From contig URQA01000004.1 in the NCBI GenBank assembly GCA_900549885.1, positions 1 through 63,891 on the forward strand: DNA of 63,891 nucleotides. Reading direction: 5' to 3'. The notes under the pieces were generated by a model that saw only the letters and a program-made list of their open reading frames with translations, searched no databases and was not told the DNA's origin. The stretch's first letter is position 1; each line of letters starts with the position of its first letter. Position numbers and translations under genes: made by a program. Below are positions 7,553 to 15,689 of the stretch, in pieces. Origin of the DNA: an uncultured Eubacteriales bacterium. GTDB taxonomy: Bacteria; Bacillota; Clostridia; Oscillospirales; Oscillospiraceae.

Positions 7553-10500
7553 TTAAATTTTGGTGATGTCGATGGGGCGCAGGTCGGCGCTCCTCCCCTG
7601 CTCCCGGACGGTAAGCATGGCCCTGGCGGTGTCGATGGCGGTGACGCAGCCTACAGAGTGCTCCACCGTGGCCCGGCGGATCTTGAAGCCGTCGGTATCA
7701 TGCTTGCGGCCCCGGGTGGGCGTGTTGATGACCAGGTCGATGGTACCTGAGGCAATCATGTCCCCGATGTTGGGGTGTGCCTCGGAGATGCGGGCCACCT
7801 GAGTGCACTCCACTCCGGCATCCCGCAGAGCCTTGCAGGTGCCTGCCGTGGCCAGAATCTCAATCCCCATATCCGAAAAGCCTCGGGCGATTCCGATCAG
7901 CTCACCCTTGTCCTCGTCCTTGACGGTGACGATGATGCGTCCGCCCTTCTTGGGCACCTTCATGTTGGCCCCCTTGAAGGCCTTCAACAGCGCCTGGGGG
8001 AAGGACTCGGCAATGCCCAGAACCTCGCCAGTGGACTTCATCTCAGGCCCCAGGCCGGTGTCCACGTCAGTGAGCTTCTCAAAGGAGAACACAGGCATTT
8101 TCACAGCGTAGTAATCGGCCTCCTTATAAATGCCGGTGCCGTAACCCAAATCTTTCAGCTTCTGTCCCATCATCACCTTGGTGGCCAGGTCGATAATGGG
8201 GACGCCGGTGACCTTGGAGATATAGGGAATGGTACGGGAGGAGCGGGGGTTGACCTCAATGACGTACACCTCGTCATTGTAGATGATAAACTGAATGTTG
8301 ATCAGCCCAATGACCCCCAAAGCTTTGGCCAGGTCATAGGTGTACTTCTCGATCGTCTGCTTGTGCTTATCCTCCACGTGGATGGTGGGGTAGACAGAGA
8401 TGGAGTCGCCGGAGTGGACGCCGGCCCGCTCCACATGCTCCATCACGCCGGGAATGAGGATGTCCTCCCCGTCGAACACGCCGTCCACCTCCACCTCCCG
8501 GCCCATGAGGTACTTATCAATGAGGATGGGGTGCTCCTGCACGGTCTGATTGATGATGCGCATGAAATCCTGGATATTGCGGTCGTTATAGGCGATCTCC
8601 ATGCCCTGTCCGCCCAGCACATAGGAGGGGCGCACCAGCACGGGGTAGCCGATCTCGTTGGCCGCGGCGATGGCCTGCTCGGTGGTGAACACGGTCTTGC
8701 CCTTGGCCCGGGGGATGCGACACTGGTTCAGAATCTCGTCAAACCGCTCCCGGTCCTCGGCGGCGTCCACACCGTCGGAAGAGGTGCCCAGAATAGGCAC
8801 GCCCATGTCTGTGAGCGCCTTGGCCAGCTTGATGGCGGTCTGTCCTCCGAACTGGACCACCGCGCCCCAAGGCTTCTCCTGCTCCACGATGTTCTCCACA
8901 TCCTCAGCGGTGAGAGGCTCAAAGTACAGCTTATCCGCCACATCAAAATCCGTGGAAACTGTCTCCGGATTGTTGTTGATAATGATGGTCTCACAGCCCA
9001 GCTTTTTCAGTGACCAGACGGAGTGGACCGAGCAGTAGTCGAACTCGATGCCCTGTCCGATGCGGATGGGTCCGGAACCAAGCACCAGTACTTTTTTCTT
9101 GCCGGTGTCGGGGGTATCGGCCTCGTTCTCCTGGTCGTAGGTGGAATAATAATAGGGAGTTTCCGCGTCGAACTCAGCGGCACAGGTGTCCACCATCTTA
9201 AAGGCGGGCCGGATGCCCATAGATTCCCGCAGGGCCTTGATCTCCTTGCGCTCCTTCCCGCACAGGAAGCCGATATAACTGTCGGCAAAGCCCATCTCCT
9301 TGGCCAGCTGCATGGTGGCGGGGTCCAACGTGCCCGCCCGGAGGGTGTTCTCCATATCCACAATCATCTGGAGCCGGTCCAGGAACCAGCGGTCGATCTT
9401 GGTGGCGTTGAAGATGACATCGGAGGAAATACCCCGGCGCAGAGCCTCGGTCACCACGAAGATGCGCTCGTCGTCCACATCGCTAAGCTTTTCCTCGATT
9501 TCCTCGTCGCTCAGCTCGATGTGCTTGGGCAGGCGCAAGGCATGCACGTTCTGCTCCAGAGAGCGCACCGCCTTCATCAGCGCCCCCTCGAAGGAGTTGC
9601 CGATGGCCATGACCTCGCCGGTGGCCTTCATCTGGGTACCCAGGGTGCGGCTGGCAGTGGTGAACTTGTCAAAGGGCAGGCGGGGGATCTTCAGCACACA
9701 GTAGTCCACCGTAGGCTCAAAGCAGGCCTTGGTCTTTCCGGTGACCGCGTTGGGGATCTCGTCCAGAGTATAGCCCAGAGCCACCTTGGCTGCCACCTTA
9801 GCGATGGGATAGCCCGTGGCCTTAGAAGCCAGCGCAGAGGAGCGGCTGACCCGGGGATTGACCTCGATGACCGCGTACTCGAAGCTGTCTGGCTTGAGGG
9901 CGAACTGGACATTGCAGCCGCCCTCGATCTCCAACGCGGAGATGATCTCCAGTGCGGCGGAGCGCAGCATCTGGAACTCCTTGTTGGCTAAGGTCTGGGT
10001 GGGAGCCACCACGATGGAGTCCCCGGTGTGGACGCCCACAGGGTCGATGTTCTCCATGGAACAGATGGTGATGACGTTGCCGGCGCTGTCCCGCATCACC
10101 TCGAACTCGATCTCCTTCCAGCCGGAGATGCACCGCTCGATGAGCACCTGGCCCACCCGGCTGAGGTGGATGCCTCGGTCGGCGATCTCCCGCAGCGACG
10201 GCTCGTCATAGGCAATGCCGCCGCCGGTCCCGCCCAGGGTGTACGCCGGGCGGACGATGACGGGGTACCCGATGGAATCGGCAAAGGACACCGCATCCTC
10301 CACGCTCTCCACCACGTCGGAGGTGACGCAGGGCTGTCCGATCTCCTCCATGCAGTCCTTGAAGCCCTGTCGGTCCTCCGCCTTGCGGATGGACTCCGGG
10401 CTGGTGCCTAGAAGGCGCACACCATATTTGGCCAGTGTGCCATCCTCATGCAAGGCCATGGCCAGGTTCAGCCCCGTCTGGCCGCCCAGGGTGGGCAAAA

Positions 10501-10756
10501 TGGAGTCGGGGCGCTCCATCTCGATGACTTGGGTGACGGAAGCAGTGTTCAGTGGCTCGATGTAAACATGGTCGGCAATGTCCTTATCCGTCATGATGGT
10601 AGCGGGGTTGGAATTGACCAGCACCACCTCGATGCCCTCTTCCTTCAAGGCGCGGCAGGCCTGGGTACCGGCGTAGTCAAACTCCGCAGCCTGGCCGATG
10701 ACGATGGGGCCAGAGCCCAGAACCAGTACCTTTTTGATGTTGCGGTCCAGCGGCAT
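7553..10756 (-). CDS. carB: Carbamoyl-phosphate synthase large subunit
   Basis: Makes carbamoyl phosphate from bicarbonate, ATP and the ammonia channelled from CarA, for pyrimidine and arginine synthesis. 1067 residues, close to the usual 1070. Two homologous ATP-grasp halves each open with the same loop (V-L-V-L-G-S-G-P at the N-terminus and again near residue 560). Each has G-G-T-G-G-G or G-G-Q-G-M and E-V-N-P-R-x-S-R signatures. A C-terminal MGS-like regulatory domain starts near 940. Its ATG overlaps the carA stop by one base (TAATG), so translation is coupled. Confidence 0.98.
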   Translation of the reverse strand: MPLDRNIKKVLVLGSGPIVIGQAAEFDYAGTQACRALKEEGIEVVLVNSNPATIMTDKDIADHVYIEPLNTASVTQVIEMERPDSILPTLGGQTGLNLAMALHEDGTLAKYGVRLLGTSPESIRKAEDRQGFKDCMEEIGQPCVTSDVVESVEDAVSFADSIGYPVIVRPAYTLGGTGGGIAYDEPSLREIADRGIHLSRVGQVLIERCISGWKEIEFEVMRDSAGNVITICSMENIDPVGVHTGDSIVVAPTQTLANKEFQMLRSAALEIISALEIEGGCNVQFALKPDSFEYAVIEVNPRVSRSSALASKATGYPIAKVAAKVALGYTLDEIPNAVTGKTKACFEPTVDYCVLKIPRLPFDKFTTASRTLGTQMKATGEVMAIGNSFEGALMKAVRSLEQNVHALRLPKHIELSDEEIEEKLSDVDDERIFVVTEALRRGISSDVIFNATKIDRWFLDRLQMIVDMENTLRAGTLDPATMQLAKEMGFADSYIGFLCGKERKEIKALRESMGIRPAFKMVDTCAAEFDAETPYYYSTYDQENEADTPDTGKKKVLVLGSGPIRIGQGIEFDYCSVHSVWSLKKLGCETIIINNNPETVSTDFDVADKLYFEPLTAEDVENIVEQEKPWGAVVQFGGQTAIKLAKALTDMGVPILGTSSDGVDAAEDRERFDEILNQCRIPRAKGKTVFTTEQAIAAANEIGYPVLVRPSYVLGGQGMEIAYNDRNIQDFMRIINQTVQEHPILIDKYLMGREVEVDGVFDGEDILIPGVMEHVERAGVHSGDSISVYPTIHVEDKHKQTIEKYTYDLAKALGVIGLINIQFIIYNDEVYVIEVNPRSSRTIPYISKVTGVPIIDLATKVMMGQKLKDLGYGTGIYKEADYYAVKMPVFSFEKLTDVDTGLGPEMKSTGEVLGIAESFPQALLKAFKGANMKVPKKGGRIIVTVKDEDKGELIGIARGFSDMGIEILATAGTCKALRDAGVECTQVARISEAHPNIGDMIASGTIDLVINTPTRGRKHDTDGFKIRRATVEHSVGCVTAIDTARAMLTVREQGRSADLRPIDITKI

Positions 10757-11838
10757 TACCTGTCACCTCCCATAGAATCTACAAAACGGTTGAACAGATA
10801 TTCGGTATCCTTGGGGCCGGCGTTGGCCTCTGGGTGGAACTGGGTGGTAAAGCAGTTGGGCCGCTTATAACACAGGCCCTCCACTGTTCCGTCGTTGACG
10901 TTCACATGGCTGATCTCCGCCACAGCGGGGTCCACGCTGTCGGCCAAAACCATGTAGCCGTGATTCTGACTGGTGATGAACACCTGGCCCTTTTCCATAT
11001 CCCGCACCGGATGGTTGCCACCTCGGTGGCCGTAGTCTAAGCGGCCGGTCTTTGCCCCGGTGGCCAGGGCCAGCAGCTGATGCCCCAGGCAGACACCAAA
11101 GATAGGCAGATTACTGTTATAGAGCTTTTTCAGCTCCTGAATGATGCCGGTGTTCTCTGCCGGATCGCCGGGTCCATTGGACAGCATCACACCGTCAAAT
11201 CCACCCTGTAAAATGGTTTCTGCTGGAGTGCGGGCCGGAAACACCGTCACCTTACATCCCCGTCGGGTCAGACAACCGATCATGTTGTTCTTCACGCCGT
11301 AGTCCATCATGGCCACATGGCAACGCTGACTCCCTTGGGCCTCAAAGACCTCCGGCTCTCTCCTGGTAACCCGGTCCACTGCGCCGGTCACCCGGTACTG
11401 GCCCAGCCGTTCCATGACCTCATTGACATTAAAATGCTCCGCACAGGTAATCATGCCATTCATGGCCCCCTGGCTACGGAGGATACGGGTCAGGGCACGG
11501 GTATCAACCCCCTGGATGCCCACAATATCATGTTCTTTTAAAAAGTCGTCCAAGGTCCCCTCACATCGGAAATTACTCCCCCGGGGGGACAGGTGCCGGA
11601 CCACAAAGGCCTCCGCCCAGGGCTGGCTGGATTCGTTGTCCTCATGGTTGACGCCGTAGTTACCGATGAGGGGATAGCTCATCACGATGCCCTGTCCGGC
11701 ATAGGAGGGATCGGTCAGAATCTCCTGATAGCCGGTCATGGAAGTATTGAACACCATCTCACACACCCGGTCACCACAGGCGCCGATGGATTCGCCCTGA
11801 AACACTGCCCCGTTGGCCAAAATCAACGTTGCTTTCAA
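10756..11838 (-). CDS. carA: Carbamoyl-phosphate synthase small subunit
   Basis: Glutaminase subunit of carbamoyl-phosphate synthase. 360 residues. The N-terminal CarA domain includes S-M-T-G-Y-Q-E, and the C-terminal class I amidotransferase domain has the nucleophile in G-V-C-L-G-H-Q and the His/Glu pair in F-H-P-E-A. TTG 11838 is the start, with GAGAGGTGG 10 nt upstream; no ATG or GTG is better placed. First gene of the carA-carB-lipoprotein-small protein-guaA unit, under the sigma-A promoter at 11871-11899. No PyrR-type anti-terminator or riboswitch was recognised in the short leader. Confidence 0.97.
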   Translation of the reverse strand: MKATLILANGAVFQGESIGACGDRVCEMVFNTSMTGYQEILTDPSYAGQGIVMSYPLIGNYGVNHEDNESSQPWAEAFVVRHLSPRGSNFRCEGTLDDFLKEHDIVGIQGVDTRALTRILRSQGAMNGMITCAEHFNVNEVMERLGQYRVTGAVDRVTRREPEVFEAQGSQRCHVAMMDYGVKNNMIGCLTRRGCKVTVFPARTPAETILQGGFDGVMLSNGPGDPAENTGIIQELKKLYNSNLPIFGVCLGHQLLALATGAKTGRLDYGHRGGNHPVRDMEKGQVFITSQNHGYMVLADSVDPAVAEISHVNVNDGTVEGLCYKRPNCFTTQFHPEANAGPKDTEYLFNRFVDSMGGDR

Positions 11839-11870
11839 AGTCAGATCGCCACCTCTCTTGTATTTTTAAA

Positions 11871-11899
11871 ATTTTACCGCAGATCGAAAAAAAACACAA
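11871..11899 (-). promoter_or_regulatory. Sigma-A promoter of carAB
   Basis: On the minus strand, TTGTGT (11894-11899), a 17-nt spacer containing a T-run, and TAAAAT (11871-11876). The predicted leader to TTG 11838 is about 27 nt. Confidence 0.6.
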
Positions 11900-11958
11900 G
11901 AACAAGCCCTCCCTTTTGCGCTGTTTTTTTCAAAATCGGAAATTTTGACAAAGGCCGG

Positions 11959-11988
11959 GCATATCCTGTCCAGCCCCGGGGCAATATG
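11959..11988 (+). promoter_or_regulatory. Sigma-G-type promoter of the DUF421/DUF4363 pair
   Basis: GCATA (11959-11963) matches the forespore sigma-G -35 consensus GHATR. After 18 nt comes CAATATG (11982-11988), five of seven matches to CATWHTA. ATG 12025 lies 36 nt downstream. Confidence 0.5.
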
Positions 11989-12024
11989 TTCAAGTGAGGA
12001 AGCGTCTGAAACCGGGGGTGTACC

Positions 12025-12705
12025 ATGTTTATCGTTCTCATCCGCACCATTGTACTCTATCTGCTCATTATCGTCGGCATCCGCCTACTAGGCAAGCGTC
12101 AGGTAGGAGAATTAGAACCCTCTGAGCTGGTCCTTGCCCTGATTATCGCAGATCTGGCCTCTGTGCCCATGCAGGATAACGGCATCCCCCTGTCAGCCGG
12201 GGTCATTCCCATTGTGACTTTGCTGGCAGTGGCCACTATTTTGTCCTTGCTCACTGTGCGTTTTCTACGCTTTCGCGCCCTTTTGTGCGGAAAGCCGTCT
12301 ATTGTGGTGGAAAATGGTGTAGTCCAGGAGTCGGAACTGCGGAAAAACCGCGTTACCATTGACGAATTGCTGGAAGAACTCCGTGGACAGGGCTATGCTG
12401 ATTTCAAATCGGTCAAATTTGCCGTGTTGGAGACCAACGGAAAACTCTCCGTATTGCCCTATGCAAGCCAGCGGCCTGTCACCGCTGCCCAAATGGGGCT
12501 CACCCCTCAGGAAACAGGCCTGCCCGTTATTCTCATCAGCGACGGCCGCCTGCTCTCCCACAATCTGAAGGGGCGAGGCTATGAGCATGTGTGGCTGGAA
12601 AAGCAGCTTTCCCTTCACGGGCTGTCCCATCCCGGCCAAGTCTTTCTGCTGACCGTGGATGACGCAGGCAATACCTATTGTATACCAAAGGAGGGCAAAC
12701 GATGA
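12025..12705 (+). CDS. DUF421 (YetF/YcaP-type) membrane protein
   Basis: 226 residues. Two to three transmembrane helices lie in the first 75 residues, with the family signature G-I-R-L-L-G-K-R-Q-V-G-E-L near residue 18 and L-E-P-S-E-L-V. A cytosolic mixed alpha/beta domain follows with K-P-S-I-V-V-E-N-G near 90 and E-L-L-E-E-L-R near 114. The family occurs widely in spore formers; its biochemical role is not established. ATG 12025 has GGGGGTG 5 nt upstream. The gene overlaps the next one in an ATGA arrangement. The upstream sequence looks like a sigma-G promoter, suggesting forespore expression. Confidence 0.9.
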   Translation: MFIVLIRTIVLYLLIIVGIRLLGKRQVGELEPSELVLALIIADLASVPMQDNGIPLSAGVIPIVTLLAVATILSLLTVRFLRFRALLCGKPSIVVENGVVQESELRKNRVTIDELLEELRGQGYADFKSVKFAVLETNGKLSVLPYASQRPVTAAQMGLTPQETGLPVILISDGRLLSHNLKGRGYEHVWLEKQLSLHGLSHPGQVFLLTVDDAGNTYCIPKEGKR

Positions 12706-13088
12706 AACGTCTTTGGATCTCCGCCGCCCTCATTTTAAGCCTAGCCCTTTTAGCCGGCTGCCACGTTCTCTACCTGGGCCGTCTTACCGGCGAACTCGTA
12801 GATCTGTTAGACCAAGCCCAAGAACAGGTATTACAGGACGACTGGTCTCAGGCTGAGGCCCTCACCAGTCAGGCACTGAAATTGTGGCAGCGGCACGAGT
12901 TCTATCTCCACAGCACTATGCGGCATAACGACATTGACACCGTACTGGTGGCCTTTCACGAGGTACTGGCCTTTTTAGAGGGGCAGGAGCGGCAGCCTGC
13001 GGAATACGCAGCTGCCAACCGCCGATTGACCACCCAGTTGGAGCTGTTGTTGGAGTCGGAACTGCCCACTCTGCAAAATCTGTTATAG
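12702..13088 (+). CDS. DUF4363 family protein
   Basis: 128 residues from ATG 12702, whose ATGA overlaps the DUF421 stop; GGAGGG in the end of the previous gene is the ribosome site. An N-terminal hydrophobic segment (residues 5-19) ends in L-A-G-C-H, so it could be a lipoprotein (lipobox L-A-G-C) or a membrane-anchored protein. The remainder is helical and acidic, with heptad-like leucines in L-V-D-L-L-D-Q-A. DUF4363 partners of DUF421 are common in Clostridia. Function unknown. Confidence 0.82.
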   Translation: MKRLWISAALILSLALLAGCHVLYLGRLTGELVDLLDQAQEQVLQDDWSQAEALTSQALKLWQRHEFYLHSTMRHNDIDTVLVAFHEVLAFLEGQERQPAEYAAANRRLTTQLELLLESELPTLQNLL

Positions 13089-13090
13089 GC

Positions 13091-13125
13091 ATAAAAAATA
13101 GGCGTCCGGCTGGCCGGACGCCTAT
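13091..13125. terminator. Bidirectional terminator between DUF4363 gene and nrdR
   Basis: A perfect 13-bp inverted repeat (13098-13110 with 13113-13125). On the minus strand it is followed by a six-T run, making it a good nrdR terminator; the plus-strand T content is weak. Confidence 0.75.
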
Positions 13126-13133
13126 CAAACGGT

Positions 13134-13589
13134 TTACTTTTCTTGAAGCAACTTGTTCAGTTCTGCCATAAAGGTGCTGATGTCCTTAAACTGCCGATAG
13201 ACAGAGGCAAAACGGACATAAGAAACCTCGTCCACATCCTTCAGTCTGTCCATTACCAGCTCGCCAATCTCTGCGCTGGATACTTCCCGTTCCATCTCAT
13301 TTTGCAAAGACTGTTCAATCTCTTCCGCTATTTTCTCCAGTGTGGCCACAGGAACTGAGCGCTTCTCACAGGCCTTAAGCATGCTCCCTAATAGCTTGCT
13401 CTTATCAAACGCCTGACGGCTCCCGTCTTTTTTGATGACTACCAACGGCAGGCTTTCCATTGTCTCATAAGTAGTAAACCGCTTGTGGCAGGACAGGCAC
13501 TCCCGGCGGCGGCGGATACTGCTTCCCTCGTCGGCAGGGCGGGAGTCCACTACCTTGCTTTCCAGGTGGGCACAGTAGGGGCATTTCAT
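13134..13589 (-). CDS. nrdR: Transcriptional repressor NrdR
   Basis: Represses ribonucleotide reductase genes in response to (d)ATP. 151 residues. The zinc ribbon has C-P-Y-C near 3-6 and C-L-S-C near 31-34, followed by R-F-T-T-Y-E. The ATP-cone spans about 46-136 and starts V-V-I-K-K-D-G-S-R-Q. The start is ATG 13589 (M-K-C-P-Y-C), 8 nt after AAAGGA; the ATG three codons upstream abuts that site. No ribonucleotide reductase gene is in the window. A single-gene unit. Confidence 0.97.
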   Translation of the reverse strand: MKCPYCAHLESKVVDSRPADEGSSIRRRRECLSCHKRFTTYETMESLPLVVIKKDGSRQAFDKSKLLGSMLKACEKRSVPVATLEKIAEEIEQSLQNEMEREVSSAEIGELVMDRLKDVDEVSYVRFASVYRQFKDISTFMAELNKLLQEK

Positions 13590-13633
13590 AGAACTCATCC
13601 TTTCTCAGGGCCTGATATGGTAGATTTTGTTTC

Positions 13634-13642
13634 AGTATACCA
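13634..13642 (-). promoter_or_regulatory. Extended -10 promoter of nrdR
   Basis: On the minus strand, TGGTATACT gives an extended -10 (TGn plus TATACT) about 45 nt before the nrdR start. No good -35 was seen. Confidence 0.5.
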
Positions 13643-13689
13643 TGCTTTGCCCCGCTTGTGTATCCCTTTTGAAAAAATTTTTCCAGTTG

Positions 13690-13719
13690 GTATAGCCCTT
13701 TGGAAATGGTGGCATACTT
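13690..13719 (+). promoter_or_regulatory. Sigma-G-type promoter of the PENK-repeat peptide
   Basis: GTATA (13690-13694), an 18-nt spacer, and CATACTT (13713-13719) match sigma-G GHATR-18-CATWHTA at 5/5 and 6/7 positions. The ATG is 21 nt downstream. Confidence 0.55.
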
Positions 13720-13740
13720 GCAACAGTGAGGTGAGATCAA

Positions 13741-13872
13741 ATGAACAAGTACGAAAACAAACAGTGTCCGGAAAACAAACGCAACAACACCCCTGAGAAC
13801 AAGAAAAACCCTTCTCCCGAGAATCGGAAGAACAACGGCCCCGAGAATAAAAACCCTACCCAGAGCCGCTGA
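13741..13872 (+). CDS. 43-residue PENK-repeat peptide, putative forespore protein
   Basis: Reads M-N-K-Y-E-N-K-Q-C, then four 8-residue units each starting P-E-N-K or P-E-N-R, then S-R. It is very hydrophilic, rich in Asn, Lys and Pro, with one Cys and no hydrophobic core. The four 24-nt units encode the repeat with different codons (for example GAA/GAG and AAC/AAT), which favours selection on the peptide over recent DNA duplication. AGGTGA lies 7 nt upstream, a sigma-G-like promoter precedes it, and a strong terminator follows. I do not recognise the family; composition and promoter suggest a small spore-core or cortex-side protein, by inference only. Confidence 0.7.
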   Translation: MNKYENKQCPENKRNNTPENKKNPSPENRKNNGPENKNPTQSR

Positions 13873-13934
13873 TCCAGCCTTGGAACTTTCCCCTGGGTCC
13901 TCAACTCTGAGAGGCTCCAACTGGACTCCGGCGA

Positions 13935-13964
13935 AGAGGCCGGCCTGCGGGCCGGCCTCTTTTT
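13935..13964 (+). terminator. Intrinsic terminator after the PENK-repeat gene
   Basis: A 10-bp G+C-rich stem (13935-13944 with 13951-13960), 6-nt loop, then a five-T run. Confidence 0.9.
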
Positions 13965-13984
13965 CTATCTGAGAGGAGAACGTC

Positions 13985-14179
13985 ATGGATCGAAAAAAAT
14001 GGAAAAAGATAAAAAAAAAGGTATACAGCGACCCGGATTACCGCCCGCCTCAATATGATGCCTTGTCAGACCTGGTGGCTGGACGAACCCAGGCCGGTCC
14101 CCACTCCACCCCGCCCCGGGCGGACACGGACCTGGACCACTGGCAGGATCCGGAGCTATTCCACTCGCCTGAACTATGA
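13985..14179 (+). CDS. 64-residue basic-to-acidic small protein, unknown
   Basis: The first 13 residues are strongly basic (D-R-K-K-W-K-K-I-K-K-K-V-Y). The middle is proline-rich (Y-R-P-P-Q-Y), and the tail is acidic (A-D-T-D-L-D-H-W-Q-D). GGAG lies 6 nt before ATG, and a hairpin with T-rich tail follows the stop, so the frame looks like a real gene. No domain was recognised. It begins 20 nt after the terminator of the PENK-repeat gene and may be read by read-through or from a promoter I cannot see. Confidence 0.6.
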   Translation: MDRKKWKKIKKKVYSDPDYRPPQYDALSDLVAGRTQAGPHSTPPRADTDLDHWQDPELFHSPEL

Positions 14180-14181
14180 AA

Positions 14182-14222
14182 GGCGGCCGGAGGGTTTCCT
14201 TCGGCCGCCGATCTTTCTTTTA
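14182..14222 (+). terminator. Terminator after the 64-residue gene
   Basis: GGCGGCCG (14182-14189) pairs with CGGCCGCC (14202-14209), with extra G-U pairing inside, followed by CTTTCTTTT. Confidence 0.7.
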
Positions 14223-14269
14223 TCTGCCGCCTGGGCCGGATGGGATGCCCGTTGCCTGTACTGAGCGTA

Positions 14270-14301
14270 AAAAGGACGGCTCGCCACTTGACGGACCGTC
14301 C
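14270..14301 (-). terminator. Terminator after upp
   Basis: On the minus strand GGACGG and CCGTCC (14274-14279 with 14296-14301) enclose a 16-nt loop and lead into a T-run (14269-14273). A modest stem. Confidence 0.55.
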
Positions 14302-14319
14302 CTGTTATCCTTTTTCTAT

Positions 14320-14949
14320 TTACTTTGTGCCGAAGATGCGGTCGCCGGCATCTCCCAGCCCTGGAACGATATAGGCGTGATCGTTGAGCTTTTCGTCCAC
14401 TGCAGCCACATAAATCTCCACATCGGGATGATCCTTCTGAATACAAGCGATCCCCTCCGGAGCGGCCAGAATATTCATAAGCTTGATATGCTTGCAGCCA
14501 TAGCCCTTGAGGAAGGTGATGGCCGCAGAGGCAGATCCGCCGGTAGCCAGCATGGGGTCCAACACAATAACGTCCCGGTCCGCAATATCTGCGGGCATCT
14601 TACAGTAATACTCTACCGGGGCATGGGTTTCCGGGTCACGGTACAGGCCGATATGGCCTACCTTGGCCGATGGGATAAGATTTAAAATACCGTCTACCAT
14701 GCCTAGACCAGCCCGCAGAATGGGAACGATGGCCAGCTTTTTCCCCGACAGCACCTTGAAGGTTCCGGTGGCGATGGGCGTTTCGATCTCCACCTCTTCC
14801 AGGGGCAGGTCTCGGGTGGCCTCATAGCACTCCAATGCGGCGATCTCCGACACGATCTCCCGGAATTCCTTCACCCCAGTATCCTTATTGCGGAGAATGG
14901 ACAGCTTGTGCTGAAGGAGAGGATGATTCAATACATGTACCTTTTCCAT
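14320..14949 (-). CDS. upp: Uracil phosphoribosyltransferase
   Basis: Salvages uracil with PRPP to UMP. 209 residues, the standard length. The protein opens K-V-H-V-L-N-H-P-L-L-Q-H-K-L, and the PRPP loop is V-L-D-P-M-L-A-T-G-G-S near 130; the uracil-binding C-terminus has P-G-L-G-D-A-G-D-R. The start is ATG 14949 with AAGGGG 10 nt upstream; longer frames run into tsaB. Last gene of tsaE-tsaB-upp, 14 nt after tsaB. Confidence 0.97.
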   Translation of the reverse strand: MEKVHVLNHPLLQHKLSILRNKDTGVKEFREIVSEIAALECYEATRDLPLEEVEIETPIATGTFKVLSGKKLAIVPILRAGLGMVDGILNLIPSAKVGHIGLYRDPETHAPVEYYCKMPADIADRDVIVLDPMLATGGSASAAITFLKGYGCKHIKLMNILAAPEGIACIQKDHPDVEIYVAAVDEKLNDHAYIVPGLGDAGDRIFGTK

Positions 14950-14963
14950 AACTGACTTACCCC

Positions 14964-15689
14964 TTATCTTTCTTGATTTGGTTCCGTAGTCCGCACCATA
15001 CGCTCCAGCCGTTCTCGTTCTGCCTGGCTGAGACGATGGTATTGCGGCTTGACCTGTCCGGCATCTACCAGCTGCCCCGTCCGAGCCAGCTCTAACCCAG
15101 CTCTCGCCACTCCCCATGCAGTTTGCCGGAGCAGGTGAGGTGGAGCCAGACGAACAGCAATTCCGCACGCTTTAAATGCATTATAACACAACGCCGCTCC
15201 ATCTCCAACCAAAATCTGCGGATTTCCTGATTTTTTCACCTCTGCCGCCAGATTCTCCAGGTCCACGGCTCCATCCGGACTTATCCGCACCAGGCTGCCT
15301 CCCGTCCCAAGAAATCGGGCCGCATATACCTGATTGCGCCGGGCGTCCATTACCGCGCAGATTTCCCCCTCCATGTGAGCCACCTGCCACGCCATAGACT
15401 CCAGAGTAGAACAGGGGGCGCAGGGCTTGTCCCCCGGCCAAGCCAGTCCTTTCGCTGCGGCCACACCAATGCGCACCCCGGTGAAAGAGCCCGGCCCGGC
15501 GGCCACCGCCACTACATCCATCTCTTCCAGAGTCAGCCCGGCGTTTTTCAACAGGTCTACGGCCATAGGCATCAGAGTGGCGGAATGGGTCAGTCCGCTG
15601 TTTTGGAAAGACTGGGCCAGCAGCACCTCATCCTCGCACACTGCCACCGACGCAGTAACGGCGGAGCTCTCTAAGGCAATAATTTTCAC
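14964..15689 (-). CDS. tsaB: tRNA threonylcarbamoyladenosine biosynthesis protein TsaB
   Basis: Platform subunit of the TsaBDE complex that makes t6A37 in ANN-decoding tRNAs. 241 residues, ASKHA fold: N-terminal phosphate-1-like strand I-I-A-L-E-S-S, G-P-G-S-F-T-G-V-R-I-G signature near 65-75, and A-K-G-L-A. The start is GTG 15689, overlapping the tsaE stop as GTGA. TsaD is not in the window. Confidence 0.95.
   Translation of the reverse strand: MKIIALESSAVTASVAVCEDEVLLAQSFQNSGLTHSATLMPMAVDLLKNAGLTLEEMDVVAVAAGPGSFTGVRIGVAAAKGLAWPGDKPCAPCSTLESMAWQVAHMEGEICAVMDARRNQVYAARFLGTGGSLVRISPDGAVDLENLAAEVKKSGNPQILVGDGAALCYNAFKACGIAVRLAPPHLLRQTAWGVARAGLELARTGQLVDAGQVKPQYHRLSQAERERLERMVRTTEPNQER

Noticed and set aside
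7775..9013. A 412-codon plus-strand frame opposite carB
   Set aside because: A shadow of a highly conserved G+C-rich gene; the translation is His/Leu/Gly-rich with no recognisable domain.
11839..12024. Possible PyrR attenuator or other riboswitch before carA
   Set aside because: The predicted leader is only about 27 nt and no anti-terminator/terminator pair is present.
13741..13872. The four 24-nt units as a CRISPR or DNA tandem repeat
   Set aside because: The units differ at many synonymous sites and there are no spacers; the repeat exists at protein level.
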